This document shows, in pieces, positions 16,220 to 25,905 of a stretch of 64,000 nucleotides of DNA. Under the pieces are notes generated by a model, which searched no databases, had not been told where the DNA came from, and worked only from the letters and a program-made list of their open reading frames with translations. How positions within the stretch are numbered: the stretch's first letter is position 1; the number at the start of each line of letters is the position of its first letter. This stretch comes from Paenibacillus sp. FSL H7-0331 (lineage in GTDB: Bacteria; Bacillota; Bacilli; Paenibacillales; NBRC-103111): assembly GCF_001956045.1 (NCBI RefSeq), contig NZ_MRTH01000006.1, positions 124,001 to 188,000 on the forward strand, given 5' to 3'. The position numbers and the translations under genes were made by a program.

Positions 16220-18670
16220 ATGACAGAGGAAATCAAAGAACAGCAGGGCTATAACCCGCAGGCCATCGAGCCGAAATGGCAAACATATTGGGACAATCAT
16301 AAATCCTTCAAAGTGCTGGAGGACGATAGCAAGCCGAAATTTTATGCGTTGGATATGTTTCCTTATCCGTCGGGAGCCGGACTTCACGTAGGGCATCCAG
16401 AGGGCTACACGGCTACGGATATCGTTTCCCGTTATAAAAGAATGCGCGGCTATAACGTGCTGCACCCGATGGGCTGGGACGCGTTCGGTCTGCCTGCAGA
16501 GCAGCATGCACTGGATACGGGGCAGCATCCCAGAGACATTACGATCAAAAATATTAATAATTTCCGCCGTCAAATCAAGTCGCTGGGTTTCTCCTACGAT
16601 TGGGGCCGCGAGGTCAGTACGACCGACCCGGATTATTATAAATGGACGCAGTGGATTTTTATTCAGCTGTATAACAAAGGGCTTGCTTATGTAGACGAGG
16701 TTGCTGTGAACTGGTGTCCGGCTTTGGGTACGGTATTGGCTAATGAAGAAGTCATTAACGGCTTGAGTGAGCGCGGTAATCATCCGGTCGTACGTAAGCC
16801 GATGCGTCAATGGGTCCTGCGAATTACTGAGTACGCTGAGCGGCTGCTGGATGATCTGGAGGAGCTGGACTGGTCCGAGTCGATTAAAGATATGCAGCGG
16901 AACTGGATCGGGAAATCGAAGGGTGCCGAGGTTGTATTTGCGATTGATGGTCATCAAGGTGAAGGCTTGAGGGTATTTACCACTCGCCCAGATACTCTGT
17001 TTGGTGCCACCTACTGCGTTATGGCCCCTGAGCACGATTTGGTAGCGAGCATTACAACACCTGAGCAAGACGCAGCGGTGAAGGTTTACCAGGAAAAAGC
17101 CTCACACAAAAGTGATCTGGAGAGAACGGATCTGGCCAAGGATAAATCCGGTGTATTCACAGGCGCATATGCGGTCAATCCCGTTAATGGCACGAAGGTA
17201 CCGATCTGGATTTCCGATTATGTGCTGGCTGGATATGGAACGGGCGCGATTATGGCTGTACCTGGGCATGACCAACGCGACTGGGAGTTCGCCAAGCAGT
17301 TTGACTTGCCGATTGTTGAGGTTATTGCAGGCGGAGATATTACGAAGGAAGCTTATTCAGGAGACGGAGCGCATGTTAATTCAGAGCTGTTGAACGGATT
17401 GACGAATGTGCAGGCGATTGCCACGATGATTGAATGGTTGGAGGCGAACGGTAAAGGTTATGGCAAGGTTACTTACAGATTGCGTGACTGGTTGTTCAGC
17501 CGTCAACGTTATTGGGGTGAGCCGATTCCGATTCTACATCTTGAGGATGGCACAATGAAAACTGTCCCTGTCGATCAATTGCCTTTGCTGCTGCCGGATA
17601 TCGAGCAAATCGCTCCCTCTGGTACAGGAGAATCACCACTGGCTGTTGTCACAGAATGGGTAGAAACCATAGATCCTGAGACCGGCATGAAAGCGCGCCG
17701 CGAAACAAACACGATGCCGCAATGGGCAGGCAGCTGCTGGTATTATCTACGTTTTATCGATCCGAAGAATGACAAGGAGCTATGCTCACAGGAGCTTCAG
17801 CAAAAATGGCTGCCAGTGGACTTGTACATTGGCGGTGCCGAACATGCTGTGCTTCACTTGCTGTACGCACGTTTTTGGCATAAGGTGTTGTACGATCTGG
17901 GTGTGGTTGCAACGAAAGAGCCTTTCCACAAGCTGGTCAATCAGGGTATGATTTTGGGTGAAAACAACGAAAAAATGAGTAAATCGCGTGGTAACGTGAT
18001 CAACCCGGATGAGATCGTTAATGAATTCGGCGCGGATACGCTGCGGATGTACGAAATGTTTATGGGACCGCTAGAAGCAACGAAGCCTTGGAATATTAAC
18101 GGTGTTGAGGGGAATTTCCGTTTCCTGAACCGGATTTGGCGGATGTTTGTCGGGGATAATGGTCAGCTTCATTCCAAAATATCTTCTGACGAGACCTTGG
18201 GAAGTGAATCCTTCAAGCGTACATGGCATCGTTCGATCAAAAAAATTACCGAGGATTTTGAAGCGCTGCGTTTTAACACGGCAATCAGCCAATTGATGAT
18301 TTTTACAAACGAGGCTTATAAAACAGATCGTCTGCCTAAAGCGGCAATGGAGCATTTTGTTCAAATGCTTTCCCCGATCGCGCCTCATATCGCTGAGGAG
18401 CTGTGGGAGAAGCTGGGGTACACGGGTTCGGTTACCTATGCCGAATGGCCTGTGTATGACGAAGCATGGACTGTTGATAATGAAATCGAAATCGTGGTAC
18501 AGGTGAATGGAAAAATCGTGGAGCGCGCACTTGTTTCCAAGGACGCGGATGAAGCGGCTCTGCAAGAATTGGCGATGGGCTCTGAGAAGGTACAGGAAGC
18601 TATGGCTGGCAAAACCGTGAAGAAAGTAATCGCGGTAAAAGGAAAGCTGGTTAACATCGTAGTTGGCTAA
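16220..18670 (+). CDS. leuS: Leucyl-tRNA synthetase
   Basis: 816 residues, class I synthetase. The HIGH-type motif HVGH lies in [15 protein letters not shown]. The CP1 editing domain shows [13 protein letters not shown] and [14 protein letters not shown]. The KMSKS motif is [12 protein letters not shown]. The C-terminal anticodon and tail domain ends in [14 protein letters not shown]. Length is normal for bacterial LeuRS. GAAAGGGG precedes the ATG. Controlled by the T-box leader directly upstream. Confidence 0.98.
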   Translation: MTEEIKEQQGYNPQAIEPKWQTYWDNHKSFKVLEDDSKPKFYALDMFPYPSGAGLHVGHPEGYTATDIVSRYKRMRGYNVLHPMGWDAFGLPAEQHALDTGQHPRDITIKNINNFRRQIKSLGFSYDWGREVSTTDPDYYKWTQWIFIQLYNKGLAYVDEVAVNWCPALGTVLANEEVINGLSERGNHPVVRKPMRQWVLRITEYAERLLDDLEELDWSESIKDMQRNWIGKSKGAEVVFAIDGHQGEGLRVFTTRPDTLFGATYCVMAPEHDLVASITTPEQDAAVKVYQEKASHKSDLERTDLAKDKSGVFTGAYAVNPVNGTKVPIWISDYVLAGYGTGAIMAVPGHDQRDWEFAKQFDLPIVEVIAGGDITKEAYSGDGAHVNSELLNGLTNVQAIATMIEWLEANGKGYGKVTYRLRDWLFSRQRYWGEPIPILHLEDGTMKTVPVDQLPLLLPDIEQIAPSGTGESPLAVVTEWVETIDPETGMKARRETNTMPQWAGSCWYYLRFIDPKNDKELCSQELQQKWLPVDLYIGGAEHAVLHLLYARFWHKVLYDLGVVATKEPFHKLVNQGMILGENNEKMSKSRGNVINPDEIVNEFGADTLRMYEMFMGPLEATKPWNINGVEGNFRFLNRIWRMFVGDNGQLHSKISSDETLGSESFKRTWHRSIKKITEDFEALRFNTAISQLMIFTNEAYKTDRLPKAAMEHFVQMLSPIAPHIAEELWEKLGYTGSVTYAEWPVYDEAWTVDNEIEIVVQVNGKIVERALVSKDADEAALQELAMGSEKVQEAMAGKTVKKVIAVKGKLVNIVVG

Positions 18671-18717
18671 TCGAGGCTGGCTGCCAATCGAATTCTGATT
18701 GCTTGACTAATTTAAAT

Positions 18718-18741
18718 AACCGTCCGGTTTCACGGACGGTT
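18718..18741. terminator. Hairpin between convergent leuS and comER
   Basis: A perfect 8-bp stem AACCGTCC / GGACGGTT with an 8-base loop. The T-rich tail is better on the minus strand, where it would end comER; on the plus strand it may act with a weak tail for leuS. Confidence 0.55.
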
Positions 18742-18769
18742 CATACGAGGAAAACGTGAAAGCATCGCG

Positions 18770-19609
18770 TTAGTCGGCACTTGCGCCGAAAAACCGTGCT
18801 TTCACTTTTTCCACATCTTCTTCATATTTGGAATGAGTTGTGCGGATAAGTTTATTAAACATCCCGTGCAGCTCATTTTCCATTATACGGAGCCCTTCGG
18901 CCGTAATTCCACCTGGCACTGCAACCTGCTTTTGCAAAGAAAGTGGCGTAAATCCGCCAACGGTCAACAGCTTGCCTGTTCCAAGCAGCATTTCGCATGC
19001 TAGTCGTGTCGCTTCAGGCTCGGAAATTCCGGTTTCTTCAACTGCGGCATCGACAAATTTTTGTATGAAATAAGCTATAAATGCCGGTCCAACACTTGTC
19101 AGGTCAGATGAAATACGCGCATGCTCCTCGGATATACGTATCGGCGTACTGATGAAGGCAAGTAAGTTCTCGACTAGGTCAATATCTTGCTCAGACATGC
19201 GATCACTATACATACATAGAGTCGCACCGCTGGATACATAGTTGGTAATGCTGGGTATTATTTTAGCAATCTTGCAGTTGAGCTGCCCTTCCAAATGACT
19301 AATAAGCACAGGGCTTGTTATGGACACAAGAATGTGTGAACCATCTATCTCGTCCTTCAGATCATCAATGACTGCTTTATATTCTAACGGCTTGACGCAT
19401 ATAAACAATATTTCGGAACGCTGTAAAACATCGATGCTGGAGTGGGAAACTCGGATACCGGGATAGGCAGCTGCTAATCGTTCTGCTTTGGACAGGGTGC
19501 GGTTTGTGATCGTAATTTGCTCCGGTAGGAGCGCACCCGCTTGAATGAACGCTTCGATTAATATGCTGCCCATGTTGCCCGTACCGATGAATCCAACTTG
19601 CATAGCCAT
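18770..19609 (-). CDS. comER: ComER, pyrroline-5-carboxylate reductase-like protein
   Basis: 279 residues with a NAD(P)-binding start QVGFIGTGNMGSILIEAFI and a ProC-like body (LFICVKPLEYKAVIDDL; TSVGPAFIAYFIQKFVDAAV; VAVPGGITAEGLRIME). It sits divergently from comEA exactly as comER does in B. subtilis. Despite the name, ComER is not needed for DNA uptake there and has been linked to sporulation and biofilm entry. The divergent gap has a minus-strand -10 candidate TATAAT (complement of 19661-19666) without a clear -35. Confidence 0.9.
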   Translation of the reverse strand: MAMQVGFIGTGNMGSILIEAFIQAGALLPEQITITNRTLSKAERLAAAYPGIRVSHSSIDVLQRSEILFICVKPLEYKAVIDDLKDEIDGSHILVSITSPVLISHLEGQLNCKIAKIIPSITNYVSSGATLCMYSDRMSEQDIDLVENLLAFISTPIRISEEHARISSDLTSVGPAFIAYFIQKFVDAAVEETGISEPEATRLACEMLLGTGKLLTVGGFTPLSLQKQVAVPGGITAEGLRIMENELHGMFNKLIRTTHSKYEEDVEKVKARFFGASAD

Positions 19610-19678
19610 CCCCCCTTGGATCAGTAGACCTTCCTTTATGCCTATGCGGATGAGGTTGGGATTATACCTGTAATTGAG

Positions 19679-19706
19679 TTGTGTTCATGAAAGGGAATTG
19701 TACAGT
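19679..19706 (+). promoter_or_regulatory. Candidate promoter of comEA
   Basis: TTGTGT (19679-19684), 16-base spacer and TACAGT (19701-19706), about 70 bases before the preferred comEA start. No clear pair of ComK A/T boxes was seen. Weak match. Confidence 0.35.
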
Positions 19707-19778
19707 ATACGATCTAAGTGGAACGCAATGATGAATCATATTCAAATTTACTCTCACCAGAACGGAGGGAATTTACTT

Positions 19779-20357
19779 TTGAACCTTAACAGTGGATGGA
19801 GCATCAAATGGGTAGTGTGGCTTGTAACTGCTGCTTTTATTTTGGTCATTGTGTGGTGGGGTTACTCTTTGTATGGACGTAGTTTGTCCCAGTCGACCGG
19901 ATGGCACAATGCTAATGAAGAGATGCAAACGTTTTTGCTCAAGCAGTCAGAAGAAAAGCTGAAGAAGGCAGAAACTTCCGGTGAACCGGGAAAGAATTCC
20001 TCGACACCCGCAAAAGTAATCACAGATAAAAATGTTCCCAAGGACACAGAAACCACCGCCCAAACGAAACCAGACCCACTGGTGCTAGAGTCCGCTCCTG
20101 CCGTGAATAAACCCGATCCTGTGTTGCCTGACCCAGCTGCCAAGCCAGTATCAACTAAAGGCACGATGAATCTTAACAAAGCCACGCAGGCGCAGTTGAT
20201 TACTATACCTGGCATCGGTGAAGCCAAAGCCAAAGCTATTATTGCCCATCGCAAGCAAATTGGAGGTTTTCAGAGAATCGATAAGCTGTTGGATGTGAAA
20301 GGGATTGGGGAGAAGCTGCTGGAGAAAATGAAGCCCTATCTGGTGCTGGAACCTTGA
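19779..20357 (+). CDS. comEA: DNA receptor protein ComEA
   Basis: 192 residues from TTG 19779, which has GGAGGG nine bases upstream; the frame is open back to 19674, but no comparable RBS is seen there. One N-terminal membrane helix (about 8-28), then about 100 residues of Lys/Glu/Pro/Thr-rich linker, then the helix-hairpin-helix DNA-binding pair (MNLNKATQAQLITIPGIGEA and DKLLDVKGIGEKLL). ComEA binds incoming DNA at the membrane. The linker replaces the globular SLBB/oligomerisation part found in Bacillus ComEA, so the protein seems reduced. Confidence 0.9.
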   Translation: MNLNSGWSIKWVVWLVTAAFILVIVWWGYSLYGRSLSQSTGWHNANEEMQTFLLKQSEEKLKKAETSGEPGKNSSTPAKVITDKNVPKDTETTAQTKPDPLVLESAPAVNKPDPVLPDPAAKPVSTKGTMNLNKATQAQLITIPGIGEAKAKAIIAHRKQIGGFQRIDKLLDVKGIGEKLLEKMKPYLVLEP

Positions 20358-20436
20358 TCAAGCCTTTTGTTTTGAGGAAAAGTATGAGAAAATAGTATCG
20401 ATACCTATTCTATTATAACTTATGGAGAACCAACTA

Positions 20437-20958
20437 ATGACAACCCGCAAAGATTGGGATACTTACTTTTTGGATATGGCTTATATGGCTTCCACCCGTT
20501 CCCGCTGTAACCGCAGACATGTTGGAGCTGTACTGGTGCAAGGAAAAAAACTTCTGGGTGCTGCTTATAATGGTGCGCCTATGGGGGTACCGGATTGTTC
20601 GGAAGCCGGCTGCATGCTTGTAGAAGAATACGAGCTTTTAAATCTTGAAGGCTCTGAGCAGGTTCTAAAAAAACAGCGCTGTATTCGCACTATCCATGCC
20701 GAGCAGAACCTGTTGCTGTTTACAGATCCAAAGGATCGTGAGAATTCTGTCGTTTATGTAACTGACCAACCATGCTGGACCTGCTCGAACATGCTGGCTA
20801 ACAGCGGAGTTACCGAAATCGTGTATCATCGCCCATACAACAAGGACAGTGCCAAGGTGACAGCATTAATGGAGCAAAAAGGAATTATATTTCGCAGTTT
20901 GGAGTCCTATGTACCGCCTTCTGGAACGAGTGATCCTATCAAGGATGGTTCGGAGTGA
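20437..20958 (+). CDS. comEB: dCMP deaminase family protein ComEB
   Basis: 173 residues. Zinc deaminase motifs are HAEQNLL (His and catalytic Glu) and PCWTCSNML, with CNRRHVGAVLV and YNGAPMGVPDC before them. It would convert dCMP to dUMP. Start choice: an in-frame ATG at 20422 exists, but GGAGA (20424-20428) is the Shine-Dalgarno for ATG 20437, giving MTTRKDWDTYFL. Located between comEA and the comEC gene, as in B. subtilis. Confidence 0.94.
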   Translation: MTTRKDWDTYFLDMAYMASTRSRCNRRHVGAVLVQGKKLLGAAYNGAPMGVPDCSEAGCMLVEEYELLNLEGSEQVLKKQRCIRTIHAEQNLLLFTDPKDRENSVVYVTDQPCWTCSNMLANSGVTEIVYHRPYNKDSAKVTALMEQKGIIFRSLESYVPPSGTSDPIKDGSE

Positions 20959-20972
20959 TGGACAGGAGATCT

Positions 20973-21519
20973 GTGAACCATGTACCGCGAAAATTCATTC
21001 CTATGAAATTGGATATTTTATTCAAGATGGTATTTGGCAGTAGCAAGGTGATATTAGGTGATTTTTTGTCCGCAGTAGTTGGCAGCAAAGTGATATTATC
21101 ATACTGAGTTCAATATCAGAAGAGAAAATGGCAAACTATTTAGTAATCACTAATCACTTCATTTTTTGAAGCTTCCCAAGCTAACTGAATCAAAAAAGCC
21201 TGTAAAAAGGCTTGAGCTATGGTTGAAGTTTTTAAATGCTGGATCTGAGGAGGAATTGAAAATGATTTCAGATCAAGATTCATTGCTTGCAGATGCATAC
21301 TTGGAACGAATTAAAGCATTTGCGGATGAAGCTAAAATACACGAAATTGATGCCAGTCAAAAAGAATTGATGGATAGCATAACCTCTATTAACTATGCTA
21401 AACAAGAAGGTAGGATTGAGGTTGTGAAAGAGATGTATGCTGGTGGTATGTCAATTGAAACAATAGCTAAAGTTCTCAAGCAAAGTGAAGCTGAGATCCG
21501 CAAATATGTAAATATGTAG
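20973..21519 (+). pseudogene. Degraded Rpn-family (PD-(D/E)XK) nuclease/transposase gene
   Basis: An N-terminal piece (20973-21107) reads VPRKFIPMKLDILFKMVFGS then SKVILGDFLSAVV, the typical start of Rpn/YhgA-like recombination-promoting nucleases, and ends at TGA after 44 codons. After a gap of about 50 bases, a C-terminal piece (21166-21519) reads KLPKLTESKKPVKRLELWLK, FLNAGSEEELKMISDQDSLL and a tail with GMSIETIAKVLKQSEAEIRK, the usual Rpn end. The central nuclease core is missing, and HFIF and LKLPKL sit in different frames. An AGGAGG eight bases before ATG 21262 could still allow an 85-residue tail peptide. Lies between comEB and comEC, where B. subtilis has nothing. Confidence 0.8.
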
Positions 21520-21566
21520 ACATCGGGATTTATAAGGATAATCATAAGCATAGTATTATGGGGAAG

Positions 21567-21604
21567 AACCTCTTAATGCACCCTTAGGTGCAAGAGGTTT
21601 TTTT
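21567..21604 (+). terminator. Intrinsic terminator between the Rpn remnant and comEC
   Basis: AACCTCT...AGAGGTT with an inner TGCACC/GGTGCA stem and loop CTTA is followed by seven or more T. It would cut comEC off from comEA-comEB unless read through. Confidence 0.8.
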
Positions 21605-21649
21605 GCGTTGTATCCGTTATTACATGAATGATGTAAAGGAGGCTGCTGG

Positions 21650-24307
21650 ATGAATCGACCTCTCGTAGTATGCACGCTGCTGTGGATTAGCGGTTATGCA
21701 TTGGCGTATTTATTCAATCTGGGCTGGTTATCTCTATATGTAAGTTTACTATTAGCAATAGCTATGGTTATATATTGGGGGTTGGGCTTGAAATTCAGAA
21801 TAGGCGTATGCGCGGTACTACTCGTGTTGATTGGTGCAGGTTATTATGAGAATTATGACCAAGCCAATCGCAGTGATATTTCACTGCCGCATGATGCAGA
21901 AGGAGCTGGAGAAGCCAGCATGGTTCTGGCAGGCTTTATTGCATCACGAGTAGAGGTTGACGGGGATAAGGCATCCTTTACTTTAATGGTTGAAAGCCAA
22001 CAGCAGGAGAAGCAGGAGGATGAGTCCAGCAAGCTCGGTGCAAAGCCTAAGTCTGTAAAAGAGCCGATAGCTGTAAATGTAAAGCTGTTAACCCGTGAGG
22101 AGCAGCAGCGCGCCTATTCCTGGCAGAGGGCAGATCGAGTCGTTCTCCAAGGGGTAGTCAAGCTCCCATCGAAAGCACGGAATTTTGACGGGTTTGATTA
22201 TCGTGACTACTTGCGGCTGCAGCATATTCATTGGACTGTGAGTGTCAAAGGGATTGCTTCGGTACAGGTTACACAGCCACAGACATGGACCTTCGAGTCT
22301 ATATTACGCTGGAATGATCAATTTCGGATGATTCTTGCCCAACGGATTTCAGACATATTCCCTGCTGCTCAGGGAGGATTTATGCAAAGCATGCTGATCG
22401 GTTTAACTGATGATATGGACCCTGTTCAATTTCAGCAATTTTCACAGCTTGGATTAACACATATTTTAGCGGTGTCCGGATTGAATGTTGCGGTATTTCT
22501 TGCTTGTTTGCTATGGATATTGCGTAAATTACGTTTTACGAGAGAGACCTGTATCCTTACAGCTATTGCGCTGATGCCGCTATACATTGCTCTGACAGGG
22601 GGCTCACCATCTATTGTTCGAGCAGGATTAATGGCGATGATCGGTTTATACGCGGCGTATCGTCATACACTAAAGGACGGCTTGCACTCCGTTCTGTTCG
22701 TAGGTTTTGTCATGCTGTTATGGGACCCATACTACTTACTGGATGTCAGCTTTCAGCTCTCATTTTTGGTAACCATAGGGTTAATTGTCGGAGTACCGCC
22801 TGTTAATACCATTCTGCCGATCCGTTCGCAGCTATGGAAAAATACACTTTCGATCTCGTTAGTAGCTCAATTGATTTCTTTTCCGGTATCGATTTATTAT
22901 TTTAATCAATTATCACTGCTGTCGCTGGCAGCCAATTTGTGTCTGGTCCCTGTATTCAGTATGGTCACGATGCCAGGAGGCACTGCGGCTCTGGTTATCG
23001 GCTTCATCTATGTTCCTGCAGGGCAGGCATTAGCCTGGCTTGTCGCCAAGGTTAATGATTGGGTGTTCATGGTCGTTTCGATCTCGAGTAAATGGGATGG
23101 CTTTCAAACGATTTGGCCAAGCCCCAGCATCAGCTGGATGATTGCTTACTATATGGTTCTCACATTTCTGGTAGGAGTGCTTATTCGTTTGAAAAACGAA
23201 CATCATAAAGCAGCTGAACCTATGCTAAAGGCTGTTCGACCCGGCTGGAACCTTGAAAGAAATAGCCAAATGCAATGGAATTGGATGAAGAAAAAATTGC
23301 CACTGCCTCTGGCAAGCATAAGCTTGATCGCTCTATTGGTATATGCCTATGTTCCTGACCGTTGGCATTCAGCGGGGGAGGGACATGTGGATTTTATCGA
23401 TGTGGGCCAGGGGGATAGTATTTTAATACGTTCACCAATCAGTCGCAGTGTAATTTTGATTGATGGCGGTGGGACAGTAAGCTTTCATAAACCGGGAGAG
23501 GAGTGGAAGCTGCGCAAAAGTCCGTATGAAGTGGGAAGTAAGCTGCTAGTACCTTTATTAAAAAAACGCGGTATACAGCAGATAGACTATTTAATAATCT
23601 CCCATGAGGACGCCGATCATATCGGAGGCTTGCAAGCTGTATTGGAGCAAATTCCGGTAAAGCAGCTGGTGTATAATGGTACCTTCAAACCAGGCACAGC
23701 AGTAGAAAAATTGTTCCAGACTGCTTTGAATAAGCAGGTGAAGCTCGTTAAAGCCATTGCCGGAAACACACTAAAGGTAGACGCGTCTACGGAGCTGTTG
23801 GTGCTGCATCCAATACCGGGACCAGCTGCGGTGGAACTGCATATAGAGAAAGAGCAAAATGGCCAATCGGTTGTGCTCATGATGCGTATGGGGAACACAA
23901 GATGGCTATTTACCGGAGATATGGACCAAGCTGCCGAAACGGCTGTAGCACAAATGACAGCTGCTTACAAGTCCGTTGACAATACTCATACAAGTAGCCT
24001 CCAAGATGCTAAGGAGAAGCCGCTTAATTTGCCTGAATTGATGCTGCAAGGACCCATTGATGTGCTGAAGGTTGCTCACCACGGCAGCAAGACCTCTACA
24101 TCCAATAATTGGATTCAGGCTTATCAGCCCAAAATGGCGGTTATATCTGTAGGTGCAAGCAATGTTTATGGTCACCCGCATCCTACTGTTGTAGAGCGTT
24201 TACAGCAGCACGGTATTCAGATTATGCGTACCGATAGGATGGGAGAAGTGCAAATGACGGTTAATAACGGAGAGATAAAGGTGAGGACGAAGCTTGAAAT
24301 GAACTGA
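21650..24307 (+). CDS. comEC: DNA uptake channel protein ComEC/Rec2
   Basis: 885 residues. A hydrophobic N-terminal part with DUF4131-like residues, the Competence domain (TDDMDPVQFQQFSQLGLTHI, LAVSGLNVAVFLA) with many membrane helices, then a C-terminal metallo-beta-lactamase domain: DVGQGDSILIRSP, ILIDGGG, ISHEDADHIGGL and VAHHGSKTSTS. The gene is full length, so the translocation channel could be made. AAAGGAGG precedes ATG 21650. It is preceded by a terminator and an Rpn remnant; no clear own promoter was recognised. Confidence 0.95.
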   Translation: MNRPLVVCTLLWISGYALAYLFNLGWLSLYVSLLLAIAMVIYWGLGLKFRIGVCAVLLVLIGAGYYENYDQANRSDISLPHDAEGAGEASMVLAGFIASRVEVDGDKASFTLMVESQQQEKQEDESSKLGAKPKSVKEPIAVNVKLLTREEQQRAYSWQRADRVVLQGVVKLPSKARNFDGFDYRDYLRLQHIHWTVSVKGIASVQVTQPQTWTFESILRWNDQFRMILAQRISDIFPAAQGGFMQSMLIGLTDDMDPVQFQQFSQLGLTHILAVSGLNVAVFLACLLWILRKLRFTRETCILTAIALMPLYIALTGGSPSIVRAGLMAMIGLYAAYRHTLKDGLHSVLFVGFVMLLWDPYYLLDVSFQLSFLVTIGLIVGVPPVNTILPIRSQLWKNTLSISLVAQLISFPVSIYYFNQLSLLSLAANLCLVPVFSMVTMPGGTAALVIGFIYVPAGQALAWLVAKVNDWVFMVVSISSKWDGFQTIWPSPSISWMIAYYMVLTFLVGVLIRLKNEHHKAAEPMLKAVRPGWNLERNSQMQWNWMKKKLPLPLASISLIALLVYAYVPDRWHSAGEGHVDFIDVGQGDSILIRSPISRSVILIDGGGTVSFHKPGEEWKLRKSPYEVGSKLLVPLLKKRGIQQIDYLIISHEDADHIGGLQAVLEQIPVKQLVYNGTFKPGTAVEKLFQTALNKQVKLVKAIAGNTLKVDASTELLVLHPIPGPAAVELHIEKEQNGQSVVLMMRMGNTRWLFTGDMDQAAETAVAQMTAAYKSVDNTHTSSLQDAKEKPLNLPELMLQGPIDVLKVAHHGSKTSTSNNWIQAYQPKMAVISVGASNVYGHPHPTVVERLQQHGIQIMRTDRMGEVQMTVNNGEIKVRTKLEMN

Positions 24308-24340
24308 TATTTAGCTATGTATGATTTATATACATAAACA

Positions 24341-24370
24341 AAAATAAACTCGCTCAGATTTTGAGCGAGT
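24341..24370 (-). terminator. Terminator of the DUF2264 gene
   Basis: A perfect 9-bp stem ACTCGCTCA / TGAGCGAGT with a 5-base loop. The T-rich tail (TTTATTTTTGTTT) is on the minus strand. It may also help end comEC. Confidence 0.8.
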
Positions 24371-24380
24371 CCCTTCATTA

Positions 24381-25526
24381 TTAATCTTTTAATGCCTTGT
24401 CAATCGGAATTTCTTGGCCAGCCCACGCCTTCTTTCCTGACCAATCCGCCTGCCCCTGCCAAAAAGGATCAGACGCGCTTAATCCCAGCGGTAAAAATAC
24501 GGCAGAACATAAATACAAGCTGCCCGTAGATATATACGTCTCGCCAACCTCCGGTTGGTGGCCGCAGAATCCGATAGTTAGCCATCCATTCTCATCAAAT
24601 GTGCCAGGAGCTTCAATCATACGTCGAATAATTGCAGTTAAAGCGCAGCGGACTTGAGCTGGTTCAATAGTGGCATCCAGCTCTTTGCGCAGCGCGACTT
24701 GACTCAAAACCTGGAAAGCGCCAAAGCGATAGGCTAGTGAGCGACCATGTGCTGGAAACGTGCCTTCAGGTGATATTAGGCGCTCCTGCTGAACAGCATA
24801 ACGTTGGGCCCGCTTCACGATCCGCTCTTGTAGTGCTGCCCAGGCCTCTTCTTCACTGGCAACAGCTTCAATAATATCAACCAACATAGGTTGGATAACG
24901 AAGCTGTTGTAATAATCCGCATGATACTCCGGCCCATCCCCGTAGATACCGTCTCCTTTATACCACTGCTCATGCTGCCGGATTGCATAATCGACACGCA
25001 TCCGATCCCACTCTTCACCAGCGCGGAAAAGAGCGGTTTCGATCATCGCCGCGAACAAGAGCCAATTGTTAAACCCTGGCTTGCGTGTCCGGGTTGCTTT
25101 CAGAGCTGTTACCACTTGCTGCTGTACCCGTGGCTCCAGCTTTTCCCACAGCTCTCCGGGTGCCCGAAGAATGGCATGAGCCAAAAAGGCCGCGTCCACA
25201 ATGGGCTGATAACCTTCGGAAAAATTCATAAAGTCGGGGGATGAGGGATCTGTACCCGCATCAATGGCTTGTCTGGCGAGATCGGCGTAATGCTGTCTCA
25301 GACGTCCTTCTTCACCTTCACGACTGCCAGTTTCAAGCCAAGGTGCCATTCCTGTTAATAGGCGAGCCAATGCTTCCAAATGCGTATACATAGGCCTGTC
25401 ATCGATTTTTCCTTCGACGGGCATTTTTTCTTTTAGCTGACGGTTGGTCAAATGATACAGCACGGGTTGTGCAATTCGACTTAAAGTATCTATCCAATAA
25501 ATTCGATCTTCCTGAGCTTCCGGCAT
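24381..25526 (-). CDS. DUF2264 domain protein
   Basis: 381 residues from the ATG at 25526, preceded by GGAGGGAACC; the frame is open further back to 25619, but without an RBS. Features of DUF2264: ALARLLTGMAPWLE, FSEGYQPIVDAAFLAHAIL, NWLLFAAMIETALFRAGEEW, YKGDGIYGDGPEYHADYYNS and SPEGTFPAHGRSLAYRFGAF. These proteins have an all-alpha toroid-like fold like glycoside hydrolases and polysaccharide lyases, and are often found near pectin or plant polysaccharide genes. No signal peptide, so probably cytoplasmic. The reaction is unknown. Not part of the comE locus in Bacillus. Confidence 0.82.
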   Translation of the reverse strand: MPEAQEDRIYWIDTLSRIAQPVLYHLTNRQLKEKMPVEGKIDDRPMYTHLEALARLLTGMAPWLETGSREGEEGRLRQHYADLARQAIDAGTDPSSPDFMNFSEGYQPIVDAAFLAHAILRAPGELWEKLEPRVQQQVVTALKATRTRKPGFNNWLLFAAMIETALFRAGEEWDRMRVDYAIRQHEQWYKGDGIYGDGPEYHADYYNSFVIQPMLVDIIEAVASEEEAWAALQERIVKRAQRYAVQQERLISPEGTFPAHGRSLAYRFGAFQVLSQVALRKELDATIEPAQVRCALTAIIRRMIEAPGTFDENGWLTIGFCGHQPEVGETYISTGSLYLCSAVFLPLGLSASDPFWQGQADWSGKKAWAGQEIPIDKALKD

Positions 25527-25635
25527 GATGAGGTTCCCTCCAACATAGTTTCGACAATTAAGTTCTCTTTTGATCATTTTATAACAAAAAAATACATGGG
25601 TCATTGGTGAACATGACAATTATCTTTGTGTAAAA

Positions 25636-25663
25636 ATTATATAGAATCGTTTTCTAACACAAA
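25636..25663 (-). promoter_or_regulatory. Candidate promoter for the DUF2264 gene
   Basis: On the minus strand TTTGTG, 16-base spacer, TATAAT (complement of 25636-25641). A perfect -10, moderate -35, about 110 bases before the start codon. Confidence 0.4.
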
Positions 25664-25702
25664 TATTGGGAGTCAAGGAAAGTTCATATCTATATATTAT
25701 TG

Positions 25703-25732
25703 TTGGCAGGCAGCCTGCTGAACGTGTATAGT
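25703..25732 (+). promoter_or_regulatory. Candidate vegetative promoter upstream of the ECF sigma gene
   Basis: TTGGCA (25703-25708), 18-base spacer, TATAGT (25727-25732). It lies 174 bases before the sigma start, in an otherwise gene-free stretch from 25527 to 25905. Confidence 0.45.
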
Positions 25733-25850
25733 TTGTATGTTGCAGGCAACTAATCACTTGAAATCAAGGCTTCCATTTCAGCCAATAACTGCCGGAGTAT
25801 ACCTTGGCGCTTAAATTTGATATTCTTAATACAGCTAATTATCTTAGATG

Positions 25851-25879
25851 TGCAACATTATTAATTATGCTTTCGTTTA
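25851..25879 (+). promoter_or_regulatory. ECF-type promoter of the sigma/anti-sigma operon
   Basis: TGCAAC (25851-25856), 17-base spacer, CGTTTA (25874-25879), close to the TGAAAC/CGT pattern of ECF sigma factors. It ends 26 bases before the GTG start, which suggests autoregulation. Confidence 0.5.
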
Positions 25880-25905
25880 TATAGTTGCAAGAGAGGGGGA
25901 TCCCA

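Noticed and set aside
16169..17068. 299-codon minus-strand frame over the start of leuS
   Set aside because: Antisense to well-conserved leuS motifs and the T-box end; no RBS or known family.
24815..25244. ORFs on both strands inside the DUF2264 gene
   Set aside because: Shadows of the coding frame, no Shine-Dalgarno, no domains.
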